In this document: positions 47,790-60,198 of the stretch, one piece after another
Numbering within the stretch: the stretch's first letter is position 1
Layout: each line of letters begins with the position of its first letter
NCBI RefSeq assembly: GCF_025698545.1
Contig: NC_068577.1
Location: 4,497,501-4,561,500 of the forward strand
Source: Gossypium raimondii
Taxonomy: Eukaryota; Streptophyta; Magnoliopsida; Malvales; Malvaceae
Reading direction: 5' to 3'
Length of the DNA: 64,000 bases
Made by a program: the position numbers and the translations under genes
The notes under the pieces: model-generated
Told to the model about the DNA's origin: nothing
Database searches by the model: none
Seen by the model: only the letters and a program-made list of their open reading frames with translations

Positions 47790-49689
47790 AACTGATCTTA
47801 TTTGACAACTCACCCTAAACGCTAACATTACCCCCAAGCTTATGTTTCTTACAGTAGGCAGAGGCGGCACCGGACAAAATCACGGCAGACTGAATATATC
47901 TAGGTTTGGCTTCTCTCATTTTAGCAGTTCTAGAACCAGTTGTTGTCTTTCATGATCAAGTGGCTTATCCTCTCAACTGATTTCTCATTTCTGTATACAA
48001 GAACCCCATGATTTTTTGGTTTTTTTTCCCACTTTTTAGGTAAAAGAAAGCATTGTATATATATGTAAGTTCATCTGATAACCTATTATTATGTATTTCT
48101 TGATCTACACTGATTAATCATCTAAGAATGATCTTGTTGATGCCTGTTAAATCATATACTGCCCTTTTCCATCGTCTCTAATGTCATTGAACCGCATACA
48201 CATTGATGTGGTGTTGCATGATTCGAGTGCACAAAAACAAATCATGTTTCCTATCTGAATTGATTAAGCCTTGTTGAGGAAACAGCTATATACCCCATTC
48301 AAGAACTGTGAAGGGGGCAATTTCTGTCTAGAGGATGGAGCAAATACCATATTAGTGTTTCAGTCATGCTGGTATTTGTTTTGTTTTCCTACTTAGGCTA
48401 TCTCAATCTAGGATCAGGGCGTGCCACTAGTTTCATAGAGGGCTGATAGTTGTACTTGCATAGTATCCATCAAATGATATATTGCTGATGAGAATCAAAT
48501 GTTGGTGCTTGTTCAATCAATTGGATCAACCTAACCCTTGGTTGACAGGATTTACCATTTTCATTTCATTTTACTTTAGAAATATGCCAATCAGCCTGGC
48601 ATTCACCATGTCATTTTCCTTATGAATGTCAAAAGGGGTACTAATGACCATTGGTTTTAACTTTTTCTATGCCAAAATGAGGTGAAAGAGACACCTAGTA
48701 TGGCACAAAGTAAAAGAACAAGGTTAGGCCTTAAGTTGATGTTGACCACACAAATAATGCCTTAGAGGGTGAGGGATTCACCATTGTTTTTTGAGTAATG
48801 AATATATAGAAATAAAAGAGAAACAAGGTTTAGGAAAGGTGGCTTAATTGAGCAGCAATATTTCAGCAGAGTTACATGAGGTTGAGTGTTTTATGGTGGA
48901 GCAAATATTAGTATTATGATCTTTAGCTACCACTTTTGAGGCCATATCAAAATCAAACCTTTAAAATGGGTCGATTAAGGCTAAAGCCATTTCAGACATG
49001 CTCAAATAAAGATTTTGACACACTTTATTAGCTGTTTTTTTTTTCCTTTAAAATTCAGTGAACTCACATATAATAATGTCCCATTATATGATTTAATAAA
49101 GTATTAAATTGTATGGGTTTCTAGAAGGATAAATCTCAAAATTATATGTGAACTTTGATTTTATATGCAATTATTTTACATGAATTTTGATTTTGTGTAA
49201 TTTTATAACATCAGTTTATGTTTATATATTGCATAAGAAATAATTTTATTTATTCAATATAAAATAAATTGATGTATTTATTTTTTAAACGCGTATGATT
49301 GAATTAAAATTAAGTTTCATGTATATATTCGAACCGCAATCAAAGTTTCATGTGTATAATTACATTAAATTAAAATTCATATATACAAATACACATTAAA
49401 ATAAAGTTTATGTATTCATCTCTTTCTAAGTTAGAATGTAGGTTGTTCTTCTCTTCCTTCCAACTGAGAAAGTGAATCTTTCTTTTGTCTGCCTTGTGCT
49501 TCCACCAAAAATTTCGGACAGCTTTGTCAATAGAATTACAAACATTTATAGGGCCGTGCGGATTTGATTACTGTTCATTTTCCACCCGGTTAGAGGAATC
49601 TCGCTCTTCAATTCTGAATCTGCCTTGGATTTTGTCAAAAACGGATGGGAAAAACTTCTTCTACGACAAGAAATAAAGACTTAGCTCCA
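47790..49689. other. Downstream part of unit A and AT-rich spacer
   Basis: To about 48935 this matches the DNA behind copy B and contains no gene. Beyond it, 49125-49425 looks like another foldback element ('atatgtgaactttgatttta' against 'taattacattaaattaaaat'). Confidence 0.5.
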
Positions 49690-50263
49690 TTCATCGATTC
49701 ATTTTTTATTCACATTTAGGCCCATTTAGAGGCAACATTCCTTTCACATTTTAACCAAGCAACTTTATTTATGCTTATTTTAATACATATCATATTCATG
49801 AAACGATATTGCATTAATAATAAACACTTAGTCCTTAGTAAACTCTAGCGGAATGAGACTCATATATTTACGATTCTAAATGATCACATCACACATATTC
49901 CACCAATTATGCATCCAACTAATGACCCAAGATGCACTAAAGTGCTATGGTGTAAGGCATCACATCGGTGTTCCAAAGCGCACACACTAATCCTTATGGC
50001 ATGCCAATTGTATCTTAATTGCTCTACTAAGCTTACTAGATCAGCTTACTTATTTAATTAATTAAAATCGATGTCACATGATGATTCTCATGCACATATA
50101 CACGTCACATACACATATTCACCGATTTTTATTTTTAAACTCTTATCGTTCTTCAATTACCAAATTCACTCTTTAAGAGCTCATAAAACCATTCATTAAC
50201 AATTTATACACTTTTCACTTATTCACTTATCACTTAGGTGAATTATATCACTAATTCACATTC

Positions 50264-50290
<27 letters not shown>
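50264..50290. repeat. (TA)n microsatellite
   Basis: Run of about thirteen TA units. Confidence 0.9.
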
Positions 50291-50294
<4 letters not shown>

Positions 50295-51140
50295 TGTCAA
50301 TATGCATTTCTCAACAAGGTATTTTAGCCATTACTTCACAATTTCTCTAGCAACATTTTACATATATTATCACTATATCTCATTCTCAATGCTCAATACA
50401 ACATTTAAATTTGCATCTTATGTAACACATTTCTCATTTTCAGTTTCCACAATTTATCACATCTTCTTCGTTGTATTGCATGGCTAATTTTTGCTAATTT
50501 ATGACAATTAATCACATTTTATTATTTTTAAGAACACCTTTTTACTCAATATACTACTGACATTAAAATTTTCATAACACTTTAATAGTTCTTTTTTTAT
50601 GTAATTAAAGTCAAAGCTTATTACTACTGGAATTTTCTTGCTATTAATGACAAATTTCAAGCCATGGTTTTTCACATAATAATACACATAATCACTTCAA
50701 CCCTTCATTTTACTAATTATTCAAACTCGTAATTATGTTATTTAAGAGAAAGAAAATTCAAGTATACTTACCTAGGTAATCATTAACAAAACAAGGCTTC
50801 TCTCTAACCCTTCATTTTCACTTTCTCCATGCTTGGAACCCTTCTCTCCTCTTCTTTCTCTTTTTCTCCACCCAACACAAGAATATACTCAAGTTATCAA
50901 AGCATGCTCATCACGTTTTAAACACAACCTTAAATAAAGAAGGTGAAAATTCTGAAAAACATGTTTCTTACCTTTACCGAAACTTTCTCTCTCTAGTCGA
51001 AGTTTTCTCTTTCTAAACCATGAAACCCTAGACTTTAATGAAGAAGATGATGGCAGGAATGGGTTGATTTAAAGAGGAGATGAGAAGAATGAAAAGAGAC
51101 CTTTTTTTTTCTCCTACAAGAGAGGGAGGGGCGGCACACT

Positions 51141-51671
51141 TTAGTAGGAGAGTTCAAATTTTGGTTAAAATCGAATTAACCGATTGAACTTATCTAATTT
51201 GGTTAATCGGCTGGTTAACCGATTTAGTTCAGACAGTCGGTTAAAAGTTTTTTAAAATTTCATATTCGAAGTTGCGATCGGATCGATTCTTTTTAATAAA
51301 TCAATTCAATACATTTCTTATGTACCCATAGGTGCTATATTGGATTTGAAAACGGTTAATTCGATTCGAAATCGAGTAATTAAATAAATTAACTTAACTT
51401 AATAAATAATATTATATATTATATGTATTAGACTATAACTAATTCTGTTAACTCAGTTAATTTAGAAAATTCAGTCAAATGAACATTATCCATTTATTTT
51501 TTTGATATGTTTTAGACTTGTTTTAACAAAAAAAAACCCAAAACATATAAATTTTGATTAATTCGGTTAACCGAAATATATCAGTTCGATTAATTTTTTG
51601 AAAAAATTTAGTTCAGTTAAAATATTAATTTAATTAATTTTAATTCGATTCGGTTAACCGTTTGAACACTC
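51141..51671. mobile_element. MITE-like insert rich in 'ggttaaccgaa' words
   Basis: Left end 'gagagttcaaattttggtta' and right end '...ggttaaccgtttgaacactc' are imperfect inverted repeats, with many 'ttcggttaaccga' words inside. The style recalls hAT MITEs with subterminal repeats. I found no clear target duplication. Confidence 0.5.
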
Positions 51672-52591
51672 TGGGGAAATCTCATATTTCTGTTCTCATT
51701 TATCCCATTTTAAAATGGGTGGTCAAAAGTCAAAGTCAAAAGTCAAATGATTTTATACTCATCCAGTGGCCACAATCAAACCCAACAATTTAATATCTCA
51801 TTATTATAATATTTTAAACACAATTTCATGAAAAATATTAAAATACTTTTTTTATGAAAAAATTGCACTTTAACCCTTTTTATCACTTTTACATTTTTTT
51901 TATTTCCATTCACGACACTTAACAAATCAAGATTTCCATAATTCATACTTATCATCCATAATTATTGATTATTCATGTAAAAATTACATTTACGTCATTT
52001 TCAGTAAAATGGAACAATTACAAATTAGACCCTATACTCTTCACTTTCATTCAAGTTAGTCCAATCGAGGCTTCCTTTAACGCTAATGTATATTTGATGT
52101 AATCCTTCGTGCTGCTGAGAATTCAAGGGTATATGGGTAGCTGTTGAAATTGGAGGTTTATACAAATATGCGTTGAAAACAAGGGAAATGGAGATTTTAA
52201 GAGACATTGAAAATAGACCTTCCATCTTTTTTAATTTATTTTTTAATTTAATTTAATGGGTTTTAACTTTGCTTCCAATAATCACAAGCCATTTTTCTTG
52301 TCTTCTGACTTTAATTTTTCATAATAACAATAATAATATATTTGGAGTTTTTTTTGCAATAATTTTCATTTGATACCATCAACTTCTTTGTTGCTTGGAA
52401 GCTTTTTCATGTCCTCCTCTTTCTGTCTTTGATAATTCTTATTTGCTGTTTGTTTCTCGAGAAAGTTTATAGATATATATTGTTTGATATTGAATTTCAT
52501 ATCTTTTACTCTATTAAAGAAGTTAAACCTCATACTTTAATTTGTCAAAATTTTGACATTCCCACTTCAAAACTTTAAGAAGTTAATCTAA

Positions 52592-53260
52592 GGGTAAACT
52601 ATTAAAATAGTCACTTTTGTTTGTTTCAGATTACATTTTAGCCACTTATGTTTGAAATATTACGTTTTAGTCACTTACGTTATCGTGTTGTAATATTTTA
52701 GACACGTTAAATAATCATTTCAAACAAAATTTTAGGTTAAATTATACAATTGGTCACTATATATATTTTTTGGTTTGAGCAATTTAATATTTTCTTTTAT
52801 GTTTTTAACTTTATTTTCTTTATTTTTCATTCTCTTCGCTACTCCTCTATTTTCCTCACTTCTCTATTTCTTTTAACATAGTTTTTCTATGTTTTCCATC
52901 TGTTAAAACTAGTCCCTATACTTTTATTTTTTGAACATTTTAATTTTTTCTTTTATTTCTTTATTTGTTAAAGAAAAATATCCTTGATTACATAGAAAAC
53001 TACGTTAAAAGAAATGGAGAAGGGAGGAAAACATAGGAAGAAGCAAAGAGAATAGAAAATAAAGAAAAAAAATAAAGTTAAAAGAACATAAAAGAAAAGA
53101 ATTAAATTGCTTAAAACGAAAAAAATATAGGGACCAATTGTATAATTTAATCTAAAATTTTCATTTGAAATGATGATTTAATGTGTCACGTAACATTTCA
53201 AATATAAATGACTAAAATGTAACTGAGGCAAACAAAAGTGATTATTTTGAGAGTTTACCC
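52592..53260. mobile_element. Mutator-type MITE, 669 bp, with 9-bp target duplication
   Basis: It begins GGGTAAACTATTAAAATAGT and ends with the complementary '...gagtttaccc'. Both sides carry TTAATCTAA (52583-52591 and 53261-53269), nine identical bases. Arms and layout match the element at 2128-2831. It is absent from unit A, so it inserted in unit B after the duplication, unless it was lost cleanly from A. No transposase. Confidence 0.88.
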
Positions 53261-54447
53261 TTAATCTAATTATCGATAAAATATGAATTTAAATTGCTGA
53301 TTTTCATTATTTGTTTTATATAAATTGTCGAATTGGAAATGTTTAATTCATTACATATAGATTGTTGAACTATTGATTTTTATGTAGCGATTTAATGATA
53401 AGGTTTAACAAGGTTACGAATTGAACAAACATCTTACGTTTTAAAAGGAAAGAGGATCAAAATGTAATAAATTGAAATAGAATGACATAAAATAGAATTA
53501 TGAAATTTTTCCTTCCCTACAAAATATGGAACTTAGATCTCAATCTAATCTCAATAAACATTTGAACCTAATCATTGGTTTAGGGTTTATGAAAGTTTAA
53601 TTTAACGTAAAATAGATCGAGAGATTGTGAATTGTAGCAAAAGATCTTAATCTTAGTTGTAAAGATTTTATTCTCATTTTATTTTGAAAATTTTGTGATA
53701 GTTTTTTTAATTTAAATTTATAAATGTTAATATAAAATGTATTTTAAAAAATATTTATTTTATTTCACAAGATATAACGAGCCGATAATTAATCTTTTGT
53801 ATTCATTGGTTGATAGATGAATAAAAATTAGAAATAAGTTTAAAAAAATTTGAATTGAAAAGATGATGTATGCTTGTAGTTAAAGTTGTAGGATAATTTT
53901 AAAAAAACCGAACTTGTATCCTCTTGTAAGACGTTGTTATGGGTAAAAGTACTATGGAGTCTACTGTATTAGGATTCTTATTATATTTTGCCTTTTTCTA
54001 TAAAAAACGAACAAATTAATATTTGTGCATTAGGTCAAAGAGCAAACTAGTCTTTTATTTAAAAATTCATTTACTTTTTTTGTTAAGTGCTGACGCTGCT
54101 GATAGAACATCTAGACAGTGACACTTGGCGTGCTATGTGTACCTCATGTTGATATGGATGGATTAATTCAAGCAACTAGATAGTAATACGCCATCACTTA
54201 ATAATAGAAATTGAAGAAATTTTTAATAGAATGACCAACTTGTTCTTTGATATAATGTACATGCCTAATTTGTCCATTTTTTTACTAGAGAGGGCAAAAT
54301 ACAATTCAACTTTTAATACAAAGGTCTCCATGGTGCTTTTATTGTCATTATCCTTTATCAAATGTCAATAATTTTAACAAATAACTAGGAGGCCATGTTA
54401 TGGGAATTGATTGCATATTGTCTATTCTACATAAAAAAACAGATCAT

Positions 54448-54470
54448 TATATATATATATATATATATAT
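54448..54470. repeat. (AT)n microsatellite
   Basis: Run of about eleven AT units in the upstream region of QWRF copy B; not in unit A. Confidence 0.9.
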
Positions 54471-54889
54471 GTAATTATCTAGTTATTCGTTATACCAATT
54501 TTTAACCGGAGAAATAGAATTCTAGAGGGACTACTTTGGTAAAGAAAACAAAATATAAAATCTAACTCTATGATGAGATAATCAAATGAGAAGACATTTG
54601 TGAATGAATTTGCATATCATTTACACCATAATGTACCATTATAGAGAAAGATTAAAGTCTAAGAAATTTGGTAATTTAATTAATTAACCTAACATCTTAC
54701 AAAAGATTCATAAAAGCCCAAAGCCAAAAATAGCCCCAGCTGAATCTCTCTCCCTCTCTTCTCTGTTATTCTCCCAAATCTCACCACACCCAACCTTCTC
54801 TTCTCTGAAAACCCAGAAAAAACCTCTGTGTGTTTCACAACTTTTAACTATTGTTGAAGTTAAAATGGAGAATCCTTCAAAAACCCTTT

Positions 54890-55012
54890 ATGGGTTCACC
54901 GCCATTCTCCTCAAAATCGCCTAAAAATCCTCTTTTCCCCCAGGTTTTCAGCCATGGAAATGGTGACTCATTAACGAAAGTTTCTTTCAAGGCAATGTGG
55001 AAAACAACGTAG
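54890..55012 (+). promoter_or_regulatory. Upstream ORF in the 5' leader of QWRF copy B (40 codons)
   Basis: It begins at the same ATG GGT TCA as the upstream frame in copy A. A one-base length difference just before 'aggttttcag' shifts the frame, so it runs 40 codons and stops at 55010-55012, 21 bp before the first candidate main ATG. A further ATG (54865) opens another short frame. In copy A the equivalent frame has 27 codons. Confidence 0.5.
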
Positions 55013-55033
55013 ATTCCTTTGCAGTCTCTGATG

Positions 55034-58000
55034 ATGGTGGCTGCATTGTCTCGTCCACCAACTCCTTCACGCCCCACTGTTGAACCACAGAAAGAAACAA
55101 ATAGTACCCATCAAAAGCCCCCTCTCAAAGGCAATGGCTCCACTGTTACGAGAAAGTCCAGAGGACGACAAGTTTCTTCAAGGTATTTGTCTCCTTCTCC
55201 TTCATCGTCTTCTTCCACTTCTTCTACTTCATCGGCGGCCAAACCAACGGCGAGATTTCCTTCGCCCCTTATATCTCGTTCCACTAATACTATGTCGACG
55301 GGGAACAAAGCAGCTGCGAGATTCCATTCCCCGCTTGTTTCTCGTTCAACGAATGCTAGTACGACGTCGTCTTCGCTTCCTAAACGGTCTCAATCCGTCG
55401 ACCGGAGGCGGCCGGGGAGTCAATTGCCGCCGGGAAATAACAATGCTAATGGCTCCACGGAATTGTCAGCAGCTACCAAGATGTTGATTACTTCAACGCG
55501 AAGTTTGTCGGTTTCGTTTCAAGGCGAGTCCTATTCGCTTCCGATCAGTAAGGCTAAGGCTCAAGTGGGTTCTACTCTGATAAGGAAAGCAACACCCGAA
55601 AGGCGTAGAGCTACTCCGGTGAGAGATCACGGGGAGAACTCGAAACCTGCGGATCAGCAACTCTGGCCGGCCAGAAACCGGAAAGGGAATTCCGGTCCGG
55701 GTTCGGGTTCAAACCTGTTGTCTAGGAGCTTTGATTGTAGTGGTGAAAGGAAGGATTTTGGATCTGGGGCAGTGCTGGCTAAGTCACTGCAACAATCAAT
55801 GATGCTTGATGAGAGTAGCAAAAGGGTTTCTTTTGATGGTAGTAGATTGAGTTTGGATTTGGGTAGCTCCGAGTTGTTAAAAGAAGCTAATAAGCTAAAC
55901 CCAGATTCCAATTCTTTAATTGAGGCTTCTAATGAACTCAATGCATCTGATACAGATAGTATATCATCTGGGAGCACCAATTCTGGAACTGGAAGAAGTG
56001 GGAATTTGAAAGGGAAGAATGGACCCCGTAATATTGTTGTGTCTGCAAGGTTTTGGCAGGAAACTAATAGCCGGTTAAGGCGGTTGCAGGACCCAGGTTC
56101 ACCTTTGTCTTCGAGCCCGGGTTCTAGAATTGGTTCACCAGCTAAGTTTAGTCAACCAAAAAGGGTTTCTTGTGATGGTGCAGTGGCTTCTCCTATTAGG
56201 GGTTGTATAAGACCTGCTTCTCCTAGTAAGCTTTGGACATCTTCGGCTTCATCTCCTACTCCATCGAGGGGACTAAGTCCTGGTCGGGTTAGAAATGCAG
56301 TTGGTGGTAAAGAGATGATTGGGAATGCTGTTAATACCCCTTCAATTCTCAGCTTTTCCGTTGATATTCGGAGAGGAAAGAAGGGAGAGGATCTAATTTT
56401 CGATGCTCATGCATTGAGGCTTTTTTATAACGGTTACTTGCAATGGAGATTTGCAAATGCAAGGGCAGATGCAACTTTCATAATGCAAAAACTGAGCGCT
56501 GAGGTATGGTTATCCTCCCTTTCCTTCTCATTGCTCTTAATATGTTCAACGTACATGTATGCTTTCATATATTTTATGAATTCTAAAACTTATTTCACCA
56601 GTATTAGTTTGGAAAACAAGCTGAACCCAACTAGTTTATGGCAAAGGTTGCCAATAATGCAAGTGGCAGCTCAGTCCCTGCATTATGGTACCCTTTGGAG
56701 AGTATCTTGTAGTCTTCTCCAATATGTTATCACATAATTTGTTTATGTGCTACATGAATTACCCTTAGTTCCTGAGAAAAGCATGCCAGTTGTCCTTTTT
56801 ATATTTGCTAAGAGATTAGATTTAGTGACAGAAGGATCTTAAGGCAATATATTGTCATACTTTTGAATAGTAAAATCCTTGATGTGATCGATGATTGGTG
56901 AGTTGGCTCCATGCTGAAGGTAAGAGTTAGTACTCTAGGCAGCTTTGGCACAGTACTTATTGGCTCAAGATGATGCAAAATCATTGAGAAATACATACTT
57001 ACTAATATTATTGAGCAGCTTCGTTTCCCATATACCATTCTTTTACTAGAGTATTAATTGATAAACTATAATTGCTTAAACTTCCCTGAGTAACATTTTG
57101 AATTCTTGTTGTTACTGAGAGGCTGAAGATGTAGACATTTTATCACATTGGGTAAGATAAGGTTGCTCTTTGGGAAGTTTCTATCGTCCATAATGGACAT
57201 TGCATAGTCATTAGGTTGGATTCCAATAATTATTTTTACTCTGGCCTTATTGTCATTGTGTCGCTTCCCCAATGGTCCTTGTTTCTTTAAGTTTAGAGGC
57301 AAAGAAAGGTTAATTATCTGAAAGAACTGAAAACCTATTCTGAGTATTTCAGTTGGTATATGGGGTCAACATGGAGTGAGTGTTTAGTAGTAAATGATCA
57401 TAAAACTGTATGAATTTGATATGTGATGTCAAAGTAGATGAATTGTGGCTGATCTTGTGTGTCAATCTAGTCTTAATTCTGATCTTATAAAGAGATTTTC
57501 AAGCTCTTTCCATCTCTCTCTCTCTATATATATATATATTCCATCTATATATGTATATACTGTTGTAAATTTGCTTAGTGGAATGTGTAGTGGACTTGTT
57601 GGAAAAAGGCAAAATTAAAGTTATGCCTGGCGAGGAATTATTTGGATGTTTTTGGGTTCCATTAGTGTCTGTTGTAAATTGGACATGGTGCTCTTAATCT
57701 GTTCTTGGCAAGAGATAAGTGAATGATGCTGACTTTATAACGGTTAAAAAGGCCTATTCAAAGATTAACTGGTAGAATAGAACTAGAGCCCCGCTTCTAA
57801 TATTCTTCAGGATGTCATCACTTCTCTGGTAACAGCAATCAATGTTGGGTCAAAATTGGTCTGCTGGGTTTTGCTATATGATAAACTGAAATTTTATGAA
57901 CTGATTGGTGTGATTATCAGTTTGATCTAAAAAAGAAAATAATAATCGTGAGTTGAGGTTTAACTTGATAGTCGAAGTCTGGTTCTAATGTTCCTTCTTT

Positions 58001-60198
58001 TGTATCAGAAAAATCTGTGGAATGCATGGGTAACAACATCAGAACTGCGGCATTCTGTGACCCTCAAGAGAGTAAAGTTGCTGCTGCTTAGGCAAAAGTT
58101 GAAATTCACTTCCATCCTGAAAAGACAAGTAAGATTCAAAACTTCAAGTTTCTCAAAGTATTGAACCAAATCCTTGTAACTCGTTCATACAACTGTTTTC
58201 AACTATCTGATCATGGTTTTAACTTCGTATTTATCAATTCATAGCCATGCTTTCATAGACAACATTGTTAGGAATTAATATGATGAGAATGAAATCATCA
58301 AACTCGTTCATAGACAACTGTTTTCAACTATCTGATCATGGTTTTAGCTTCGAATTTATTAAATCATATCCATGCTCTCATAGACAACATTGTTAGGAAT
58401 TAGTATGATGAGAATGAAACCATCAAACTAGGACCTGGTCTTATAATGAGGAATTCTTTAGTTTCTTGCAATGGTAACGGGGCTGCCTGGCTTTTAATAA
58501 TTAATAATCTGCTTAGATACCTGCTTGGAAGTAGTCAGAATCCACTTGCATCATTAAAATGAGTAGGTGCTTAAAAATTGGTGCTAATTAAGACATAAAA
58601 CACCAAAAAATGGAAAACTAGATGTACTGTTCTTGTCTGCTGTGGAGAATGGTCAATATTTGATTTATTGCAAACTCCGTGCACCTTCTGGAGTTAAAAG
58701 GAAGTCAGAAAGAAAATGAGCAAATAAGAACCCAAGGAAAGTCGAGAAGAGAAAACTTTTGTACTGTTGTATTTCATTCCTGAAAGAAAAAAGGCGGTTG
58801 GTGATTTGATACTTTGAACTTCACTTCTTACTGCATGCTAGTTAGAACAGACCTATCCTTTACATTCTCAGTTACAAGATGCTGGCTTTTATAGCATGAG
58901 CACACTTCATGACTAAATTTTTTTAATAATTGGTGAGTGTAGATAGCTCATTTAGAAGCATGGGCCCTCCTGGAGAGAGACCACTCTAGCTCTTTGCTAG
59001 GAGCAACTGAAGCTTTAAAGGCTAGTACTCTTCGACTTCCAATTGTTGGAAAAGCAACAGTAAGTTTCTTCCTTTCTCTTTTCCCCTATTTTCCATATAC
59101 GATGCGTCAATGATTCGATTAATGAGTATTAATGTAGTTTAAAATAGTTTGTTTCTCTTCCCTTTCTCTGTTCTCTCATAATAGGCAGACATCCAAAATC
59201 TGAAGGATGCTATCAGTTCAGCAGTTGAGATGATGCAGGCAATGGCATCTTCAATATGCTCATTGTCATCAAAGGTGAAATTCATTAATTCAATCTTGTG
59301 GGATTAGTCTTCCAAAATAAAGACCATTGAGTTGTTTTTTTTGTGGTAATTATTTGTAATCGTTGAGTTCTTTACAAACCAGTTGTATCTTGTGAAGACT
59401 TCGTAATAACTCTATAGCGAGCTTTTCATTGACATCAGATGAAAAAAATAAGCTCTATAGCAAGCTTTTCATTGACATTAGATAAACTGATTATAGCTGC
59501 CGGAGAAGGCTCTTCATTCACATTAGGTAGGTTCTCTGAAATGAGAGATTATAGGACTCAACCATAAGTGAGTCTCGAGGTTAGATAGGCAATGGAAATA
59601 TATATTACCATCTGTCAGTGCGCTTTACAAGCAGTGCGCTCTCCATTTTGGAGGCTTCTTTCATGGGAAAGAGAAGAAAACTGCTTACTGAAAGGTAATG
59701 CTAAATAGGAATAGTTAGTGGAAAAAACCCTTGCAGCTGATTGTATTCTTTGCCTTGCTTTTTCCATCTAAAACTTGGATCAGACATTTTTGTCACAAGG
59801 GACTATTACTGCCGATCCTGAGATATTTAGTAATTTCCATTAATAAACAAATTATTTGTGTTTGTCCTGAACTTGCTCTTTGAAAAGGGCAAATCTACCC
59901 TAATTATCTATATCTCATTTGCCCCTAGCAGGTGGAGGAAATGAATTCTTTGGTGGCTGAACTTGCGAGCTTGGCTGCAAAGGAAACGGTTTTGCTTGAA
60001 CATTGTAAGGATTTTTTGTCCGCGTTAGCAGCCATTCAGGTAAATATGGTGTTTTTGTTTTATGTTCCAAGCTTTTCTCAGCTTTCATCTGCTCATGTGG
60101 CTAAGTCTTTTCAACAGGTTAAGGACTGTAGTTTGAGGTCACATATAATACAACTAAATCGTGTACCCACGACCAACAACCTGACCACACGTGTGTAG
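55034..60198 (+). CDS. QWRF2: QWRF-motif protein, copy B (QWRF2/SCO3/AUG8 family), 661 aa
   Basis: Six exons: 55034-56503, 58009-58128, 58943-59059, 59185-59274, 59932-60039, 60118-60198. It has the same exon phases and lengths as copy A except that exon 1 is 6 bp shorter (one residue lost in 'EEPQ', one Gly lost in 'DGGSR'). An ATG directly before (55031) would add one Met; the MVAA start is kept for agreement with copy A. The QWRF signature is at residues 470-473. The long middle part of exon 1 is identical in protein to copy A. Differences cluster at the N-terminus ([15 protein letters not shown]), at 'SFDC' and in the last 120 residues of the exon. Introns differ far more than exons. Both copies look functional. 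The role is as for copy A: microtubule binding through the basic N-terminal region and QWRF region. Confidence 0.92.
57511..57539. repeat. (CT)n(AT)n microsatellite in intron 1 of copy B
   Basis: About six CT units followed directly by about seven AT units. It lies in a part of intron 1 that is shorter in copy A. Confidence 0.8.
58180..58427. repeat. 123-bp tandem repeat, two units, in intron 2 of copy B
   Basis: Units 58180-58302 and 58303-58427 both run from 'ctcgttcata' through 'tgatcatggtttta' to 'gaatgaaa.catcaaa'. Copy A has a single equivalent, so the repeat arose after the gene duplication. Confidence 0.8.

Larger units (their letters stand above)
40966..48935 (+). repeat. Tandem segmental duplication, unit A (about 8.0 kb)
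   Basis: Sequence from 'gtgctgctgagaattcaagg' (40966) to about 48935 ('gcaaatattagtattatgat') is repeated at 52109 to about 61308. Unit A carries the whole QWRF gene with its upstream and downstream DNA, and a private foldback insertion (41176-41532). Outside these borders the two flanks do not match. Confidence 0.8.
49690..52100 (-). mobile_element. LTR-like block between the two QWRF units
   Basis: Read on the - strand this resembles a cotton Gypsy-like LTR ('ggcatgccataaggattagt', 'cctaaatgtgaataaaaaatg'). A pyrimidine-rich leader-like part lies near 50790-51010, and a TA microsatellite at 50264-50290. A MITE-like insert splits it (51141-51671). The borders are not resolved and no coding region is present. 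Confidence 0.4.
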
